DNA from: Rhizobium sp. BK196 | GTDB taxonomy: Bacteria > Pseudomonadota > Alphaproteobacteria > Rhizobiales > Rhizobiaceae | DNA: 64,000 nt | Reading direction: 5' to 3' | NCBI RefSeq assembly: GCF_014193255.1 | Contig: NZ_JACHZB010000003.1 | Span: 248,001-312,000, forward strand | In this document: one piece after another, positions 34,102-43,178 of the stretch | Layout of the letters: every line of letters starts with the position of its first letter | How positions within the stretch are numbered: position 1 is the stretch's first letter | Notes under the pieces: model-generated | What the model saw: the letters and a program-made list of their open reading frames with translations, nothing else | What the model was told of the DNA's origin: nothing | The model's database searches: none | Program-made: the position numbers and the translations under genes

Positions 34102-36267
34102 TCAGGCGGCGTGACGTGCGGGGCTGCGCATGACAGCCTCCTCGCCGCCCGACATCAGGACGACGCGTTCGTAGCCGGCGCTCTGGAAATCCTGCATCAG
34201 ACCAACGAAAGCAGCCTCATCGATTTCGGGGAGCGACAGGACGATCTCGATTTCCTTGCTGCGCGTCAGCCGCGAAACCCCGGCGACATCGGCCGCACCG
34301 CATTCGACAATGACAATATCATAGGCCGAAGTCAGCGCATCGAGCAGCAGCGAAAGCCTGTCGACGCCCCGCATGGCCTGGCGCACATCGCTCACACCTT
34401 GCGGGATCAGATGCGCATCGGACATCCGGTCGCCATGGATCGTCTCGCCGAAGGCTGCCTCGCCGCAGAGAAGATCGGTAACGCCCAGCGCTTCGGGATT
34501 CTCCGCCATCAGTTCGCTCGGATAACCGCTGCCGGTCATGTCGATCAGGATCACGCGGCGTCCGGTATCGGCGAGCACACGCGCCAGGGCAACGGTTGCG
34601 GCTGAGCCATTGTCACCGCTTGGAGATATTGAAACGGCAAGCGGAGCGCGGCAATCGGTCAGATAACTCGCGACGGACGAAACGGAGAAGTCGTTGTCGT
34701 CAGCAGGCGTCTCCTCTATCGGCGCGGCTTTCGGCTCCTCCTCATCATCCACGACGGCAGTCAGCATGCTCGGCTTGGCGAGTTTCGAAGCGAGAGCGGG
34801 CGCTGCTTCGCCCTGCCCTTCCTCCTCGACCATCTCCTCTATATTCGTGGCCTCGACATTGGTGGCCCCGACAGGGCGCAGCGCACGACCGCTGAAGAGT
34901 TCGGAGAGCATGATGACGATCGCGCTCATGATGAGCGTCGCGACGGCAGCGACCACGACGATCGGCACGACTTTCGGGAAATAAGGATCGACCTGCTCGA
35001 TCGCCTTCGAAACAATGCGCGCGTCCGCCGGGCTGGAATTGCGATCGGCACGGGAAGCAGCCTCGCGGTAACGAACGAGGTAAGTTTCGAGCAGCTGGCG
35101 CTGCGCATTCGCCTCCCGCTCCAGCGCGTTGAGACCCACTGCGTCCTCGCCCGCCCTGGCGCTGTTGGCTTGCAGCATATCGGACTGCTGCTCCAGCTCC
35201 TTGGCGCGCAGATCGGCGACCTTCGTTTCGTTCTCGATGCTGGCGAGAATCTTCTGTGTTTCCTGGCGGATCTGCGTACGTATATCGGCAAGCTGGGCAC
35301 GCAGGCTCTTCAGCCGCGGATGATTGTTGAGCAGGCTCGTCTGCAGGTCCGATATCTGCGACTGCAGGCCGGATTCGGTTGCCTTCAGCCGCTGGATCGA
35401 CTGCGACGACATGATATCACCAAGCGTATCGGAGGCTTCGCCTGAGGACAGCGCATTGCGCACGGCCTGCGCCCTCGCCTCGGCATTCGCCCTGTCGGTG
35501 CGCACGCGGGTCAGCTCGACGGAGATATCGTTGAGCTGCTGGGCCGTAAAGGTCGTGGTGCCGTTGGTCTGCAGCAGACCATGGGTGGTGCGGTAATCGG
35601 CGACCTTCTTCTCGGCCTCGCTCACCTTCTGGCGCAGGCTTTCGATCTCCGGCTCGAGCCAGCGGGTGGCCTCCGTGTTGGAAGCGAGTTTGGCGCCGCT
35701 CTGGATTGCCAGATAGACCTGCGCCATGGCGTTCGGAATGCTGGCGGCGAGCTTCGGATCCTTGGAAGTAAAGGTGATACCGATGACGCGCGAGCCCGGC
35801 ACTTGATAGACTTGCAGGCGCTGAGTGAAGGCGTCGATGACACGCTCTTCCGGCGGATTTTCCAGTGGGTTTTTCTTCAGGTGCAGCGCCACGAGAATAT
35901 CACCGAGCGCGGACCCATTCGCAGCCGCATCGAATTCTGGCAGATTATAGAGCTTCAGATTGTTGATGACCTGCTTGATGAGGTCCGCCGACTGCAGGAT
36001 CTGCACCTGGCTCGAGATATTCAACTCGTCGAGCAGTGGTCCGGCACTGGCGTCGTTCGTTTGTGTACTGGCGAATGCGGGAGCGCGCGGCTCGATGAGG
36101 AGGCGCGTCTCGCTGCGATATTGCGGCGAAACTATCTTGGCGCCGGCAAAAGCGACAGCCGCACCCAATGCGGTGATCGTCAATATTCTCAGTCGGCGGG
36201 CCCAGACCGCGCGCGCAAGCTGGCCGAGGTCGATGTCCACATCCTGATCACTCGCTACGCGGGACAT
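34102..36267 (-). CDS. Wzz/ExoP-type polysaccharide co-polymerase with degenerate kinase domain
   Basis: A 721-residue inner-membrane protein. TM1 at about 28-46 and TM2 at about 431-455 flank a long periplasmic coiled coil with the GNVR-like ending. The cytosolic C-terminus (about 540-721) has the fold of a BY-kinase such as ExoP, but its Walker A position reads SPSGDNGSAATV with no lysine, and the second aspartate box reads ILIDMTGSG. No tyrosine cluster is seen. ATP hydrolysis and autophosphorylation are therefore doubtful. It controls chain length and export in Wzx/Wzy systems. It is divergent from the Wza-like gene, which opens the rest of the cluster. Confidence 0.88.
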   Translation of the reverse strand: MSRVASDQDVDIDLGQLARAVWARRLRILTITALGAAVAFAGAKIVSPQYRSETRLLIEPRAPAFASTQTNDASAGPLLDELNISSQVQILQSADLIKQVINNLKLYNLPEFDAAANGSALGDILVALHLKKNPLENPPEERVIDAFTQRLQVYQVPGSRVIGITFTSKDPKLAASIPNAMAQVYLAIQSGAKLASNTEATRWLEPEIESLRQKVSEAEKKVADYRTTHGLLQTNGTTTFTAQQLNDISVELTRVRTDRANAEARAQAVRNALSSGEASDTLGDIMSSQSIQRLKATESGLQSQISDLQTSLLNNHPRLKSLRAQLADIRTQIRQETQKILASIENETKVADLRAKELEQQSDMLQANSARAGEDAVGLNALEREANAQRQLLETYLVRYREAASRADRNSSPADARIVSKAIEQVDPYFPKVVPIVVVAAVATLIMSAIVIMLSELFSGRALRPVGATNVEATNIEEMVEEEGQGEAAPALASKLAKPSMLTAVVDDEEEPKAAPIEETPADDNDFSVSSVASYLTDCRAPLAVSISPSGDNGSAATVALARVLADTGRRVILIDMTGSGYPSELMAENPEALGVTDLLCGEAAFGETIHGDRMSDAHLIPQGVSDVRQAMRGVDRLSLLLDALTSAYDIVIVECGAADVAGVSRLTRSKEIEIVLSLPEIDEAAFVGLMQDFQSAGYERVVLMSGGEEAVMRSPARHAA

Positions 36268-36442
36268 ACTTGTTACTCCAATACGAACTGCCGCAAGCGT
36301 AAACGACCATGGTAACTCAACGGTTAATGGCAATTCCCTCGCAAACGAGGTGCATTTGACAAAAGGATTTGCGGAAATCGGCTGATTTTTACCGGGCATT
36401 AACCCTAATAGATCGATAACGGCTCGACCGAATTATCTTCCT

Positions 36443-37030
36443 GTGAGCAAGCGGATGCCCTTCGTCCAGCCCAAGACCTTAATGGCTATGAGCCTCGCCG
36501 CCATGATGGCTGCATTGGGCGGCTGCACCACCTATCGGCCAGCACCGAAGGCCTTCAACCAGGCGACGATCCAGCCCTATTCGCTCGATAGTGGCGACCG
36601 CCTGCGCATCACCGTCTTCGACCAGCCGACGCTGACCAATACCTATACGGTGGATCAGGCGGGCTATATCGCATTCCCCCTTATCGGCCAGGTCCCTGCC
36701 CGCGGCCGCACCTTGCAGCAGCTTTCCGGCCAGATCGCGCAGAAGCTGCAGCAAGGGTATCTTCGGGATCCCGATGTCACGATCGATGTCGACCGCTATC
36801 GCTCCGTCTACATCATGGGCGAGGTCGGCCAGCCCGGCCAATATGCCTATGTCCCCGGCATGACCGTGCAGAACGCCATCGCAGTTGCCGGCGGCTTCAC
36901 CAGCCGCGCCAACCAGAGCATGGTCGACGTCACGCGCAAGATCAACGGACAGGTGCTGACCGGCCGCGTCAATATTTCCGGCCCGATCATCGCCGGTGAC
37001 ACGATCTATGTTCGTGAACGGCTCTTCTAG
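36443..37030 (+). CDS. Outer-membrane polysaccharide export lipoprotein (Wza/ExoF-like)
   Basis: A 195-residue lipoprotein. The signal ends in a lipobox LGGC (MMAALGGCTTYRP). The poly-export domain follows (YSLDSGDRLRITVFDQPTLTNTYTVDQAGYIAFPLIGQV), then a SLBB-type part (GEVGQPGQYAYVPGMTVQNAIAVAGGF). It is shorter than E. coli Wza, as is usual for the rhizobial class, and lacks the C-terminal helix that forms the Wza outer-membrane pore. The start is either GTG 36443 or ATG 36455. The glycosyltransferase gene begins three bases after its stop. Confidence 0.9.
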   Translation: MSKRMPFVQPKTLMAMSLAAMMAALGGCTTYRPAPKAFNQATIQPYSLDSGDRLRITVFDQPTLTNTYTVDQAGYIAFPLIGQVPARGRTLQQLSGQIAQKLQQGYLRDPDVTIDVDRYRSVYIMGEVGQPGQYAYVPGMTVQNAIAVAGGFTSRANQSMVDVTRKINGQVLTGRVNISGPIIAGDTIYVRERLF

Positions 37031-37033
37031 CCG

Positions 37034-38203
37034 ATGGCAGAGCAGAGGCCCCTCCGCATTCTTCACTGCTTCCGGTCGCCGGTCGGCGGAATTTTCCGCC
37101 ATGTTCGCGACCTGGTGGAGGAGCACAGCCGGGCGGGCCACGAAATCGGCATCATCTGCGACAGCTCGACCGGCGGCGAATATGAAGATCGTCTCTTCGA
37201 CGATATCCGTCCTTTTCTTTCACTCGGACTGACGCGCATTCCGATCCGGCGCTCCATCAGTCCGGCTGATGCCAAAGTACTCTGGAATACATTCAAGGAA
37301 ATCAGGAGCTTGCGGCCGGATGTGCTGCATGGGCACGGCGCCAAGGGCGGTGTGCTTGCGCGGCTTGCCGGCTCAGCCCTGCGGGTCAACAGGTATCGCG
37401 TAGCCCGCCTCTATACCGCCCATGGCGGAAGCCTGCATTATTCCCGCGCCTCCATGCTCGGCCAGTTCGTGCTGCGCATGGAGCGGCTGCAGGAATATTT
37501 TACCGATGCGCTGGTCTTCATCTGTGAATACGAGCGACAAACCTATGCGACCAAGGTGGGCCGGCCCCGGGTCACGAACCGGCTGATCTATAACGGCATC
37601 GGGGCGCGGGATTTTTCCGATATTCCGACCCGCTCCGATGCCGTGCATTTCATCTATGTCGGCATGCTGCGCGACCTGAAGGGTCCCGATATCTTCATCG
37701 ATGCGTTCGCCAAGACCGAGCGCCTGCTCGGTCGGCCGCTTTCGGCACTGATGATCGGTGACGGACCCGAACGCGACCGCTATCGCGAGATGATGGTGGA
37801 GCGCGGTCTCGGCAAACGGATCGGCATGCTGCCGGCCATGCGCGTGAAGGATGCCTTCTCCATGGCGCAGAACCTCGTCGTTCCCTCCCGCGCCGAAGCC
37901 ATGCCCTATATCGTGCTGGAAGGGCTCGGCGCCGGAAAGACCGTCATCGCCTCGCGCGTTGGCGGCATTCCGGAGGTGCTCGGGGCGGACAGTCCCGCAC
38001 TGGTGACACCGGGAGATTCCGATGATCTGGCGCGGGTGATGGCGGAAGCGCTTACGGTGCCCGGCTGGCACGAAAAGGTCATGCCCTCTCCTGATGCGGT
38101 CAAATCGATCTTTTCCGCGTCGGTCATGGCAGGCGAAGTGCTGAAACTCTACGGCGAACTCGTCAATCCCGCTGCGGCACAGGCGATCCCGGCCGCCTCG
38201 TAA
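37034..38203 (+). CDS. GT4-family glycosyltransferase
   Basis: A 389-residue GT-B glycosyltransferase. The N-terminal fold begins ILHCFRSPVGGIFRHVRDLVEEHSRAGHEIGIICD. The C-terminal nucleotide-sugar domain contains FIYVGMLRDLKGPDIFIDAFA and the GT4 EX7E motif region PSRAEAMPYIVLEGLGAGKTVIASRVGGIPEVL. It adds one sugar to the lipid-linked repeat unit in the cytosol. It follows the export gene closely in one operon. Sugar specificity is unknown. Confidence 0.93.
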   Translation: MAEQRPLRILHCFRSPVGGIFRHVRDLVEEHSRAGHEIGIICDSSTGGEYEDRLFDDIRPFLSLGLTRIPIRRSISPADAKVLWNTFKEIRSLRPDVLHGHGAKGGVLARLAGSALRVNRYRVARLYTAHGGSLHYSRASMLGQFVLRMERLQEYFTDALVFICEYERQTYATKVGRPRVTNRLIYNGIGARDFSDIPTRSDAVHFIYVGMLRDLKGPDIFIDAFAKTERLLGRPLSALMIGDGPERDRYREMMVERGLGKRIGMLPAMRVKDAFSMAQNLVVPSRAEAMPYIVLEGLGAGKTVIASRVGGIPEVLGADSPALVTPGDSDDLARVMAEALTVPGWHEKVMPSPDAVKSIFSASVMAGEVLKLYGELVNPAAAQAIPAAS

Positions 38204-38258
38204 ATGTTTCTTAGGGGCTTTCTGTTATCCCGCTCACATCAACGAGCGATGAAGCCCC

Positions 38259-39821
38259 ATGAACAAGCTGGAAAAGAGCGGACAGTTCGACGTGGAAGCC
38301 CTGCGCAAGCAGGTCTCTGATACAGAGACGCGCAGCGGTGCCTCCACGCATGCAGCCGGCGAGACGCCTGGTATCAATCCCTATGCCCGCCAGATCGCCG
38401 AGCAGTTTCGTGACGGAACCTATTCGCCTGTCATCATCATCGGCCAGTTGCGGTTGCTGGAATTCCTGACACAGCTCGTCATCGGCCTTGCCGCCTTCTA
38501 TTTCGCACCTGGCGACGGCAGCGACAGCATCCTGATGCGGGCCGTCATGGCGGCGATCGTTTCGGCATTGACCGTGGTAGCGCTTCAGCTTGCAGATACC
38601 TATTCCATTCCGGCTCTCAGAGCCCGCGTGCGGTATCTGCCGCGTGCCTTCGCAGCATTCGCCATCGTCTTCGTGCTGACAACAGGTGCTTTCTCGCTCC
38701 TGCGCGGTGTCAGCGCCGCGACCGCGCAATCCTACGCCATCTGGTTTGTTGCAGGCGCGCTCTTCCTCGTAATCGACCGCTTCCTCGTGGCGCAGGGCGT
38801 TCGCCGCTGGGCGCGCAACGGCATCATGGAGCGCCGCGCCGTCATTGTCGGCGGCGGCGAGCCGGCCAAGGAACTGATCCGTATGCTGGAGCAGCAGGCG
38901 GATAACGACATCCGCATCTGCGGTATCTTCGACGACCGCGGCGAAAAGCGCTCGCCGATCATGGTCGCGGGCTATCCGAAGCTCGGCACGGTCAGCGAAC
39001 TCGTGGAATTCGTTCGCATAACCCGGATCGACATGCTGATCATCGCGCTGCCGCTGTCTGCCGAGGCGCGTATCTTCGGACTTTTGAAAAAACTCTGGGT
39101 GCTACCGGTCGACATTCGCCTCGCCGCACATGCCAATCGACTGCGTTTCCGCCCGCGCGCCTATTCTCATGTCGGCGCGGTGCCGATGCTCGACATCTTC
39201 AAGAAGCCAATCCGCGACTGGGATTCCGTCGCCAAACGCGCTTTCGATATCTTCTTCACCATCGTCGCGCTCTGCTTGCTCTGGCCCATCATGGTGGCGA
39301 CAGCGATTGCAGTGAAGGCGACTTCGGAAGGACCTGTTTTCTTCATGCAGAAGCGCCATGGCTTCAACAATGAAGTCATCAATGTCTTCAAGTTCCGCTC
39401 AATGTACGCCAACATGGGCGATCCGACGGCAAAGGCCGCCGTCACCAAGGGCGATCCACGCGTCACCCGTGTCGGCCGCTTCATCCGTAAGACCTCGATC
39501 GACGAACTGCCGCAGCTTTTCAACGTACTGAAAGGCGAACTTTCGCTGGTAGGCCCGCGTCCACACGCCGTGCTTGCCCAGGCGCACGACCGCGCTTTCG
39601 CCGATATCGTCGATGGCTATTTTGCGCGCCACCGCGTCAAGCCCGGCGTTACCGGCTGGGCTCAGATCAATGGCTGGCGTGGCGAAGTGGACAATGACGA
39701 CAAAATCAAGTTCCGCACGGCCTACGACCTCTATTACATCGAAAACTGGTCGCTCTGGTTCGACCTCAAGATCCTGTTCCTGACACCCGTCCGGCTGCTC
39801 AACACGGAAAACGCCTATTGA
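38259..39821 (+). CDS. Undecaprenyl-phosphate glucose/galactose-1-phosphate transferase (WcaJ/ExoY-like)
   Basis: A 520-residue polyisoprenyl-phosphate hexose-1-phosphate transferase. The N-terminal part has about four helices and a CoA-binding-like Rossmann segment (RRAVIVGGGEPAKELIRML). The C-terminal catalytic domain holds KRAFDIFFTIVALCLLWPIM, then FKFRSMYANMGDPTAKA, RKTSIDELPQLFNVLKGEL, SLVGPRPHAV and KPGVTGWAQINGWRGE. It loads the first sugar on undecaprenyl phosphate and so starts the repeat unit. An inverted repeat GGGGCTT / AAGCCCC lies just before its ATG. Its stop overlaps the polymerase start. Confidence 0.95.
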   Translation: MNKLEKSGQFDVEALRKQVSDTETRSGASTHAAGETPGINPYARQIAEQFRDGTYSPVIIIGQLRLLEFLTQLVIGLAAFYFAPGDGSDSILMRAVMAAIVSALTVVALQLADTYSIPALRARVRYLPRAFAAFAIVFVLTTGAFSLLRGVSAATAQSYAIWFVAGALFLVIDRFLVAQGVRRWARNGIMERRAVIVGGGEPAKELIRMLEQQADNDIRICGIFDDRGEKRSPIMVAGYPKLGTVSELVEFVRITRIDMLIIALPLSAEARIFGLLKKLWVLPVDIRLAAHANRLRFRPRAYSHVGAVPMLDIFKKPIRDWDSVAKRAFDIFFTIVALCLLWPIMVATAIAVKATSEGPVFFMQKRHGFNNEVINVFKFRSMYANMGDPTAKAAVTKGDPRVTRVGRFIRKTSIDELPQLFNVLKGELSLVGPRPHAVLAQAHDRAFADIVDGYFARHRVKPGVTGWAQINGWRGEVDNDDKIKFRTAYDLYYIENWSLWFDLKILFLTPVRLLNTENAY

Positions 39822-41092
39822 GCGCGATCGACGCCTCCCCTGCGCGCGTGGCGCAGCCGCAAAGGCTGACGCTGCGGCTCATCGGTTCGGCAGCGGTCGC
39901 CTTCGGTGTCGTTCTCTCGGGCTTCGTCATTGACGAGCCGGCGCCCTACGAGCTCTGGATGGCGGGGCTGATCGGTCTCTGGTTCATTCTCGGCCTGAAG
40001 ATCTCCCGCACCACCGCTCCGCTTCTGGCGCTGCTGCTCACCTTCAATATTGGCGGCATGTTATCGCTCACCCAGATGCGGGACCTGGCGACCGGCCCGA
40101 TGTATGTTGCCGTCTCCACCTTCCTTGCGCTGACCTCGATCTTCTATGCCGCGATCATCGAGGACAGCCACAAGCGGCTGCCGCTGATCTTCAATGCCTG
40201 GAGCTTTGCGGCTGTTATCACTTCTCTGCTCGGCATTCTCGGCTATTTCCACGCCTTTCCGGGGTCGCAAGTTTTCACACTTTACGACCGCGCCAAGGGC
40301 GCCTTTCAGGATCCGAACGTTTTCGGTCCCTTTCTCGTGCCGCCGGCGCTTTACCTCGTCCACAGCATTCTCGCCGGGAATCTCAGAACATCGCCGTTCA
40401 AGGCCGGAGCGCTGCTCATCCTGGCGCTCGGCATCTTCCTCTCCTTCTCGCGTGCGGCCTGGGGTCTTTTCGCCGTCACCGTGTTGATACTGATCTTCAT
40501 CATGCTGCTGAAGGAGCGCAGCGGCGCCTTCCGGCTCAGAGTGCTGATCCTGTCACTTGGCGCCATCATCCTGATGGCGGCCTCGCTACTGATTGCTCTG
40601 CAGGTTCCTAAGGTCAGCGAGCTTTTCTCTGCGCGCGCGCAGCTCGTGCAGCAATATGATGGTGAGCACCTCGGCCGTTTTGACCGCCACCGCATCGGCT
40701 TCCAGATGATGATGGAACGGCCACTCGGTATCGGGCCGCTTGTCTTCGGCACTATGTTTCCGGAGGACGAGCACAATATCTGGCTGAAGTCGCTGACCAC
40801 TTATGGCTGGCTGGGTTTCGTCAGCTATGTCGGCCTGCTGTGCTGGACGCTCACTCTCGGCTTCCGCAGCATATTACTCGACCGGCCATGGCAGCCTTTC
40901 CTCATGGTCGCATGGATCTCAGTTCTAGGCCACGCGGCGATCGGAAACGTCATCGACATCGACCACTGGCGCCACGTTTACCTGTTGTTCGGCATAGTCT
41001 GGGGCTGTGCCGCACTGGAAGCTCGTCATAAGCGCTCGAGCCGTTCACAAACACTTGAGAAGTTCGGCAAAGGCGCTAGATTTCCGGCATGA
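39818..41092 (+). CDS. O-antigen ligase/polymerase family protein (Wzy-like)
   Basis: A 424-residue membrane protein with about ten helices. The Wzy_C loop contains RAAWGLFAVTVLILIF and the periplasmic loop HLGRFDRHRIGFQMMMERPLGIGPLVFGTMFPEDEHNIWLKSL, which carries the conserved Arg and His residues of the family. It polymerises the lipid-linked repeat units. The start is a TTG that overlaps the stop of the previous gene (TTGA), so the two are translationally coupled. No Wzx flippase gene is found in the cluster. Confidence 0.9.
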   Translation: MSAIDASPARVAQPQRLTLRLIGSAAVAFGVVLSGFVIDEPAPYELWMAGLIGLWFILGLKISRTTAPLLALLLTFNIGGMLSLTQMRDLATGPMYVAVSTFLALTSIFYAAIIEDSHKRLPLIFNAWSFAAVITSLLGILGYFHAFPGSQVFTLYDRAKGAFQDPNVFGPFLVPPALYLVHSILAGNLRTSPFKAGALLILALGIFLSFSRAAWGLFAVTVLILIFIMLLKERSGAFRLRVLILSLGAIILMAASLLIALQVPKVSELFSARAQLVQQYDGEHLGRFDRHRIGFQMMMERPLGIGPLVFGTMFPEDEHNIWLKSLTTYGWLGFVSYVGLLCWTLTLGFRSILLDRPWQPFLMVAWISVLGHAAIGNVIDIDHWRHVYLLFGIVWGCAALEARHKRSSRSQTLEKFGKGARFPA

Positions 41093-41382
41093 TTACAGGA
41101 GCACAGATACGCGGCGCGCGCGCCATGATCGGCATGAGCATCGAGGACCTCGCGGCTCATGCAGGACTTTCCGTTGAAACGGTTACTGCGCTGGAAAACG
41201 GCGAATGGGCGGGCGAGACCCGCGCCATGATCGATGTGCGCAACACGCTGGAGGCCTACGGCATCATCTTCATCGCCAGTGGCAATCAGGATGAGGGCGG
41301 CCCTGGCATACGTCTGCGCACCCGCAGTTCCACCGATGACGGCATCCGGCCCGAAAACCTCAACGCAGCCAACGACGACTGA
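41089..41382 (+). CDS. XRE-family helix-turn-helix regulator
   Basis: A 97-residue protein. Residues 1-60 form an XRE helix-turn-helix (ITGAQIRGARAMIGMSIEDLAAHAGLSVETVTALENGEWAGE). The C-terminal tail is polar. Its ATG overlaps the stop of the polymerase gene by four bases (ATGA), which places it at the end of the polysaccharide operon and suggests that it regulates that cluster; this is inference from position. Confidence 0.85.
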   Translation: MITGAQIRGARAMIGMSIEDLAAHAGLSVETVTALENGEWAGETRAMIDVRNTLEAYGIIFIASGNQDEGGPGIRLRTRSSTDDGIRPENLNAANDD

Positions 41383-41549
41383 CGCAACCAAGCGCCGTCG
41401 CCGCGGTCGTCGGCTTGGTGCCTACATCTATCACGAGGAGAGCAAGCCTCGGGGCATCGAGATGAACTTCGGCAAGGACGATGTGTCGATCGAGCAGAAC
41501 TGAGCTCAGCACCTTTTCTGCACAGCTTAAGTATTCTAACTGGGAAGCT

Positions 41550-41762
41550 TTAGAGATAGGTCTTGGCGAGAGTGGTCAGCTTGCCGCTATCCTTCACGCC
41601 TTGCTTGTAAAGCTGGATGAGGGCCGCGCCGATCCTATCGGCTTCTGGCGTGCGCGGAGCGATGCCGCTCTCATCGCAAACCTGAGTCAGGACCTGGGAC
41701 AGCAGGTCGATATCTTCCGAAAAGAGCGGTAAATCCTGGGGATGAACTGACGATTTCAACAT
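41550..41762 (-). CDS. Small hypothetical protein (70 residues)
   Basis: A soluble, mostly helical 70-residue protein (MLKSSVHPQDLPLFSEDIDLL then SQVLTQVCDESGIAPRTPEADRIGAALIQLYKQGVKDSG). GAGGGAA precedes the ATG at 41762 at a slightly long distance. The composition matches a real alphaproteobacterial gene and the codon use agrees with neighbours. I do not recognise a named domain. Confidence 0.65.
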   Translation of the reverse strand: MLKSSVHPQDLPLFSEDIDLLSQVLTQVCDESGIAPRTPEADRIGAALIQLYKQGVKDSGKLTTLAKTYL

Positions 41763-41883
41763 CGCGCCGCATTTCCCTCGAAGGGCATAACGCATCATTC
41801 TGCGTAGCCGACGCCCTCCCTGCCAGCCTTGTCCATATTATGCGCGTGGCACAAAACTTTAGCAACTACGCAAATCAGAATCG

Positions 41884-41908
41884 GGAACAATCTCTTGTCT
41901 CGTGCGTT
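41884..41908 (+). promoter_or_regulatory. EcfG general-stress promoter before the DUF982 gene
   Basis: GGAAC at 41884-41888, 16 bases, CGTT at 41905-41908: an exact match to the alphaproteobacterial EcfG (RpoE2) consensus. Transcription would start near 41915, some 30 bases before the GTG at 41946. Confidence 0.75.
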
Positions 41909-41945
41909 GCAGGCCGTTCGAAATTCCATCTGGAATGACAGAGCC

Positions 41946-42179
41946 GTGAGCGAAAAACGCTTTCCCTCGCCCGTGAGGGTCAAATCTCCAAGCAGCAGCT
42001 TCATCGTTTCAACTGCCTGGGAAGCTGTCGAATATCTTAGGCGCTGGCCGGCCAAGCGCAGACGTGAATACCAGAGTGGCTTCCAGCACTGTCTCGATGC
42101 AATGGATGGGCTGAGAAGTCCTCCCGCGGCACGGGCGTCTTTCATGACGGCTGCTAGGGCAGCCGGGCTGCTGCTATGA
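41946..42179 (+). CDS. DUF982 family protein
   Basis: A 77-residue DUF982 protein. The family core is STAWEAVEYLRRWPAKRRREYQSGFQHCLDAMDG then LRSPPAARASFMTAARAAGLL. The frame is open from 41829, but the EcfG-type promoter at 41884-41908 means the message starts near 41915; I therefore use the GTG at 41946. DUF982 genes are confined to Rhizobiales, are often multicopy and have been linked to stress; their function is unknown. Confidence 0.8.
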   Translation: MSEKRFPSPVRVKSPSSSFIVSTAWEAVEYLRRWPAKRRREYQSGFQHCLDAMDGLRSPPAARASFMTAARAAGLLL

Positions 42180-42194
42180 GGATCGACGGACTGA

Positions 42195-42428
42195 TCAGAA
42201 TTCGCCTCGGAATTTCAGCCGGCCGCTCGCCGGATAAAGCTGCGACTGGTTGAAGCCTTCAACGATTACCTTGGCGCCGATCGCGGCCACATGCTCTTCG
42301 GCAAGATCCGCCAGCGCAAGGGCAACCTCCCCTTCCGGCCAGCCGGCTTTGACGGCCTCGTCGGAAAGAGCTTTAAATGCAGCGGCAAGCGTCTGCCGGC
42401 AGTCCTGTCCGTTATTGTCAATCGTCAT
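42195..42428 (-). CDS. Small hypothetical protein (77 residues)
   Basis: An acidic, helical small protein (TIDNNGQDCRQTLAAAFKALSDEAVKAGWPEGEVALALADLAEEHVAAIG). The ATG at 42428 is used because the upstream part of the frame is AT-rich and unlike coding sequence. It is convergent with the DUF982 gene, 15 bases apart. No family recognised. Confidence 0.55.
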   Translation of the reverse strand: MTIDNNGQDCRQTLAAAFKALSDEAVKAGWPEGEVALALADLAEEHVAAIGAKVIVEGFNQSQLYPASGRLKFRGEF

Positions 42429-42930
42429 GAGCCCGAAACTATGCTTTTCACGATTTCTCTTCCTTATACGCCCGGCAGCAAAATTGCGAATAAATTTTAA
42501 TTTCAAGAACTCAAAACCGACGACACCGCAGGCACAAGCTTTAATCACGTGTATATCTCAAGTTAGTGCAAATAAATCACCTCTTATAAACAGAGGCATC
42601 GGGTGGAAATTCTATAGAAATATTGCACCATAAATTTATCACCTTAAAAACTACAACTGAAAATCTATGCAATCTGCGTAAACCTGACCTGACGCGAATT
42701 GCTCGCGAGTGGAAGGATTTCCATGCTGTTCCGGCGTAGGCAGACTATTGCCGCAGACTTTTCCGACGGTCGTCAGTGGGGTACGATAATATCAAACCGC
42801 ACTAAAGGGGCAGGAAAAAGCCTCGCTGCAGACATCCTCCTGGACAAGTTCCGTTTTATGATCATGGCGACATTTTTCCCTTGCGTCCAAAAACCGAAGA
42901 GTCTAACAGAAGCAAGCCGTTTCGGCAGGT
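42429..42930. other. AT-rich stretch before tRNA-Pro
   Basis: About 500 bases rich in A and T. An 84-codon frame at 42699-42953 runs into the tRNA and is rejected as a gene. I see no terminator, RNA gene or EcfG motif. Part of it must hold the tRNA promoter. Confidence 0.45.
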
Positions 42931-43007
<77 letters not shown>

Positions 43008-43178
43008 TTTAATCCCTTGAAATCTCAGTCCAAATAACCACCATAGCTTGACAGCCAACCGAGGCTTAGGTGGCGGCCCTTGCCGTCTAGGCATGACTGG
43101 CGAATTGAGCCCGGCTCTTCCTTGTGCCCTAGCAGCCGGCGATGTTCGCCGTTCAAGCAGCGCGTAAGAGAGCGGGAT

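Noticed and set aside
43008..43178. Possible attachment-site repeat of the tRNA 3' end
   Set aside because: I found no second copy of the tRNA 3' segment and no integrase in the window.
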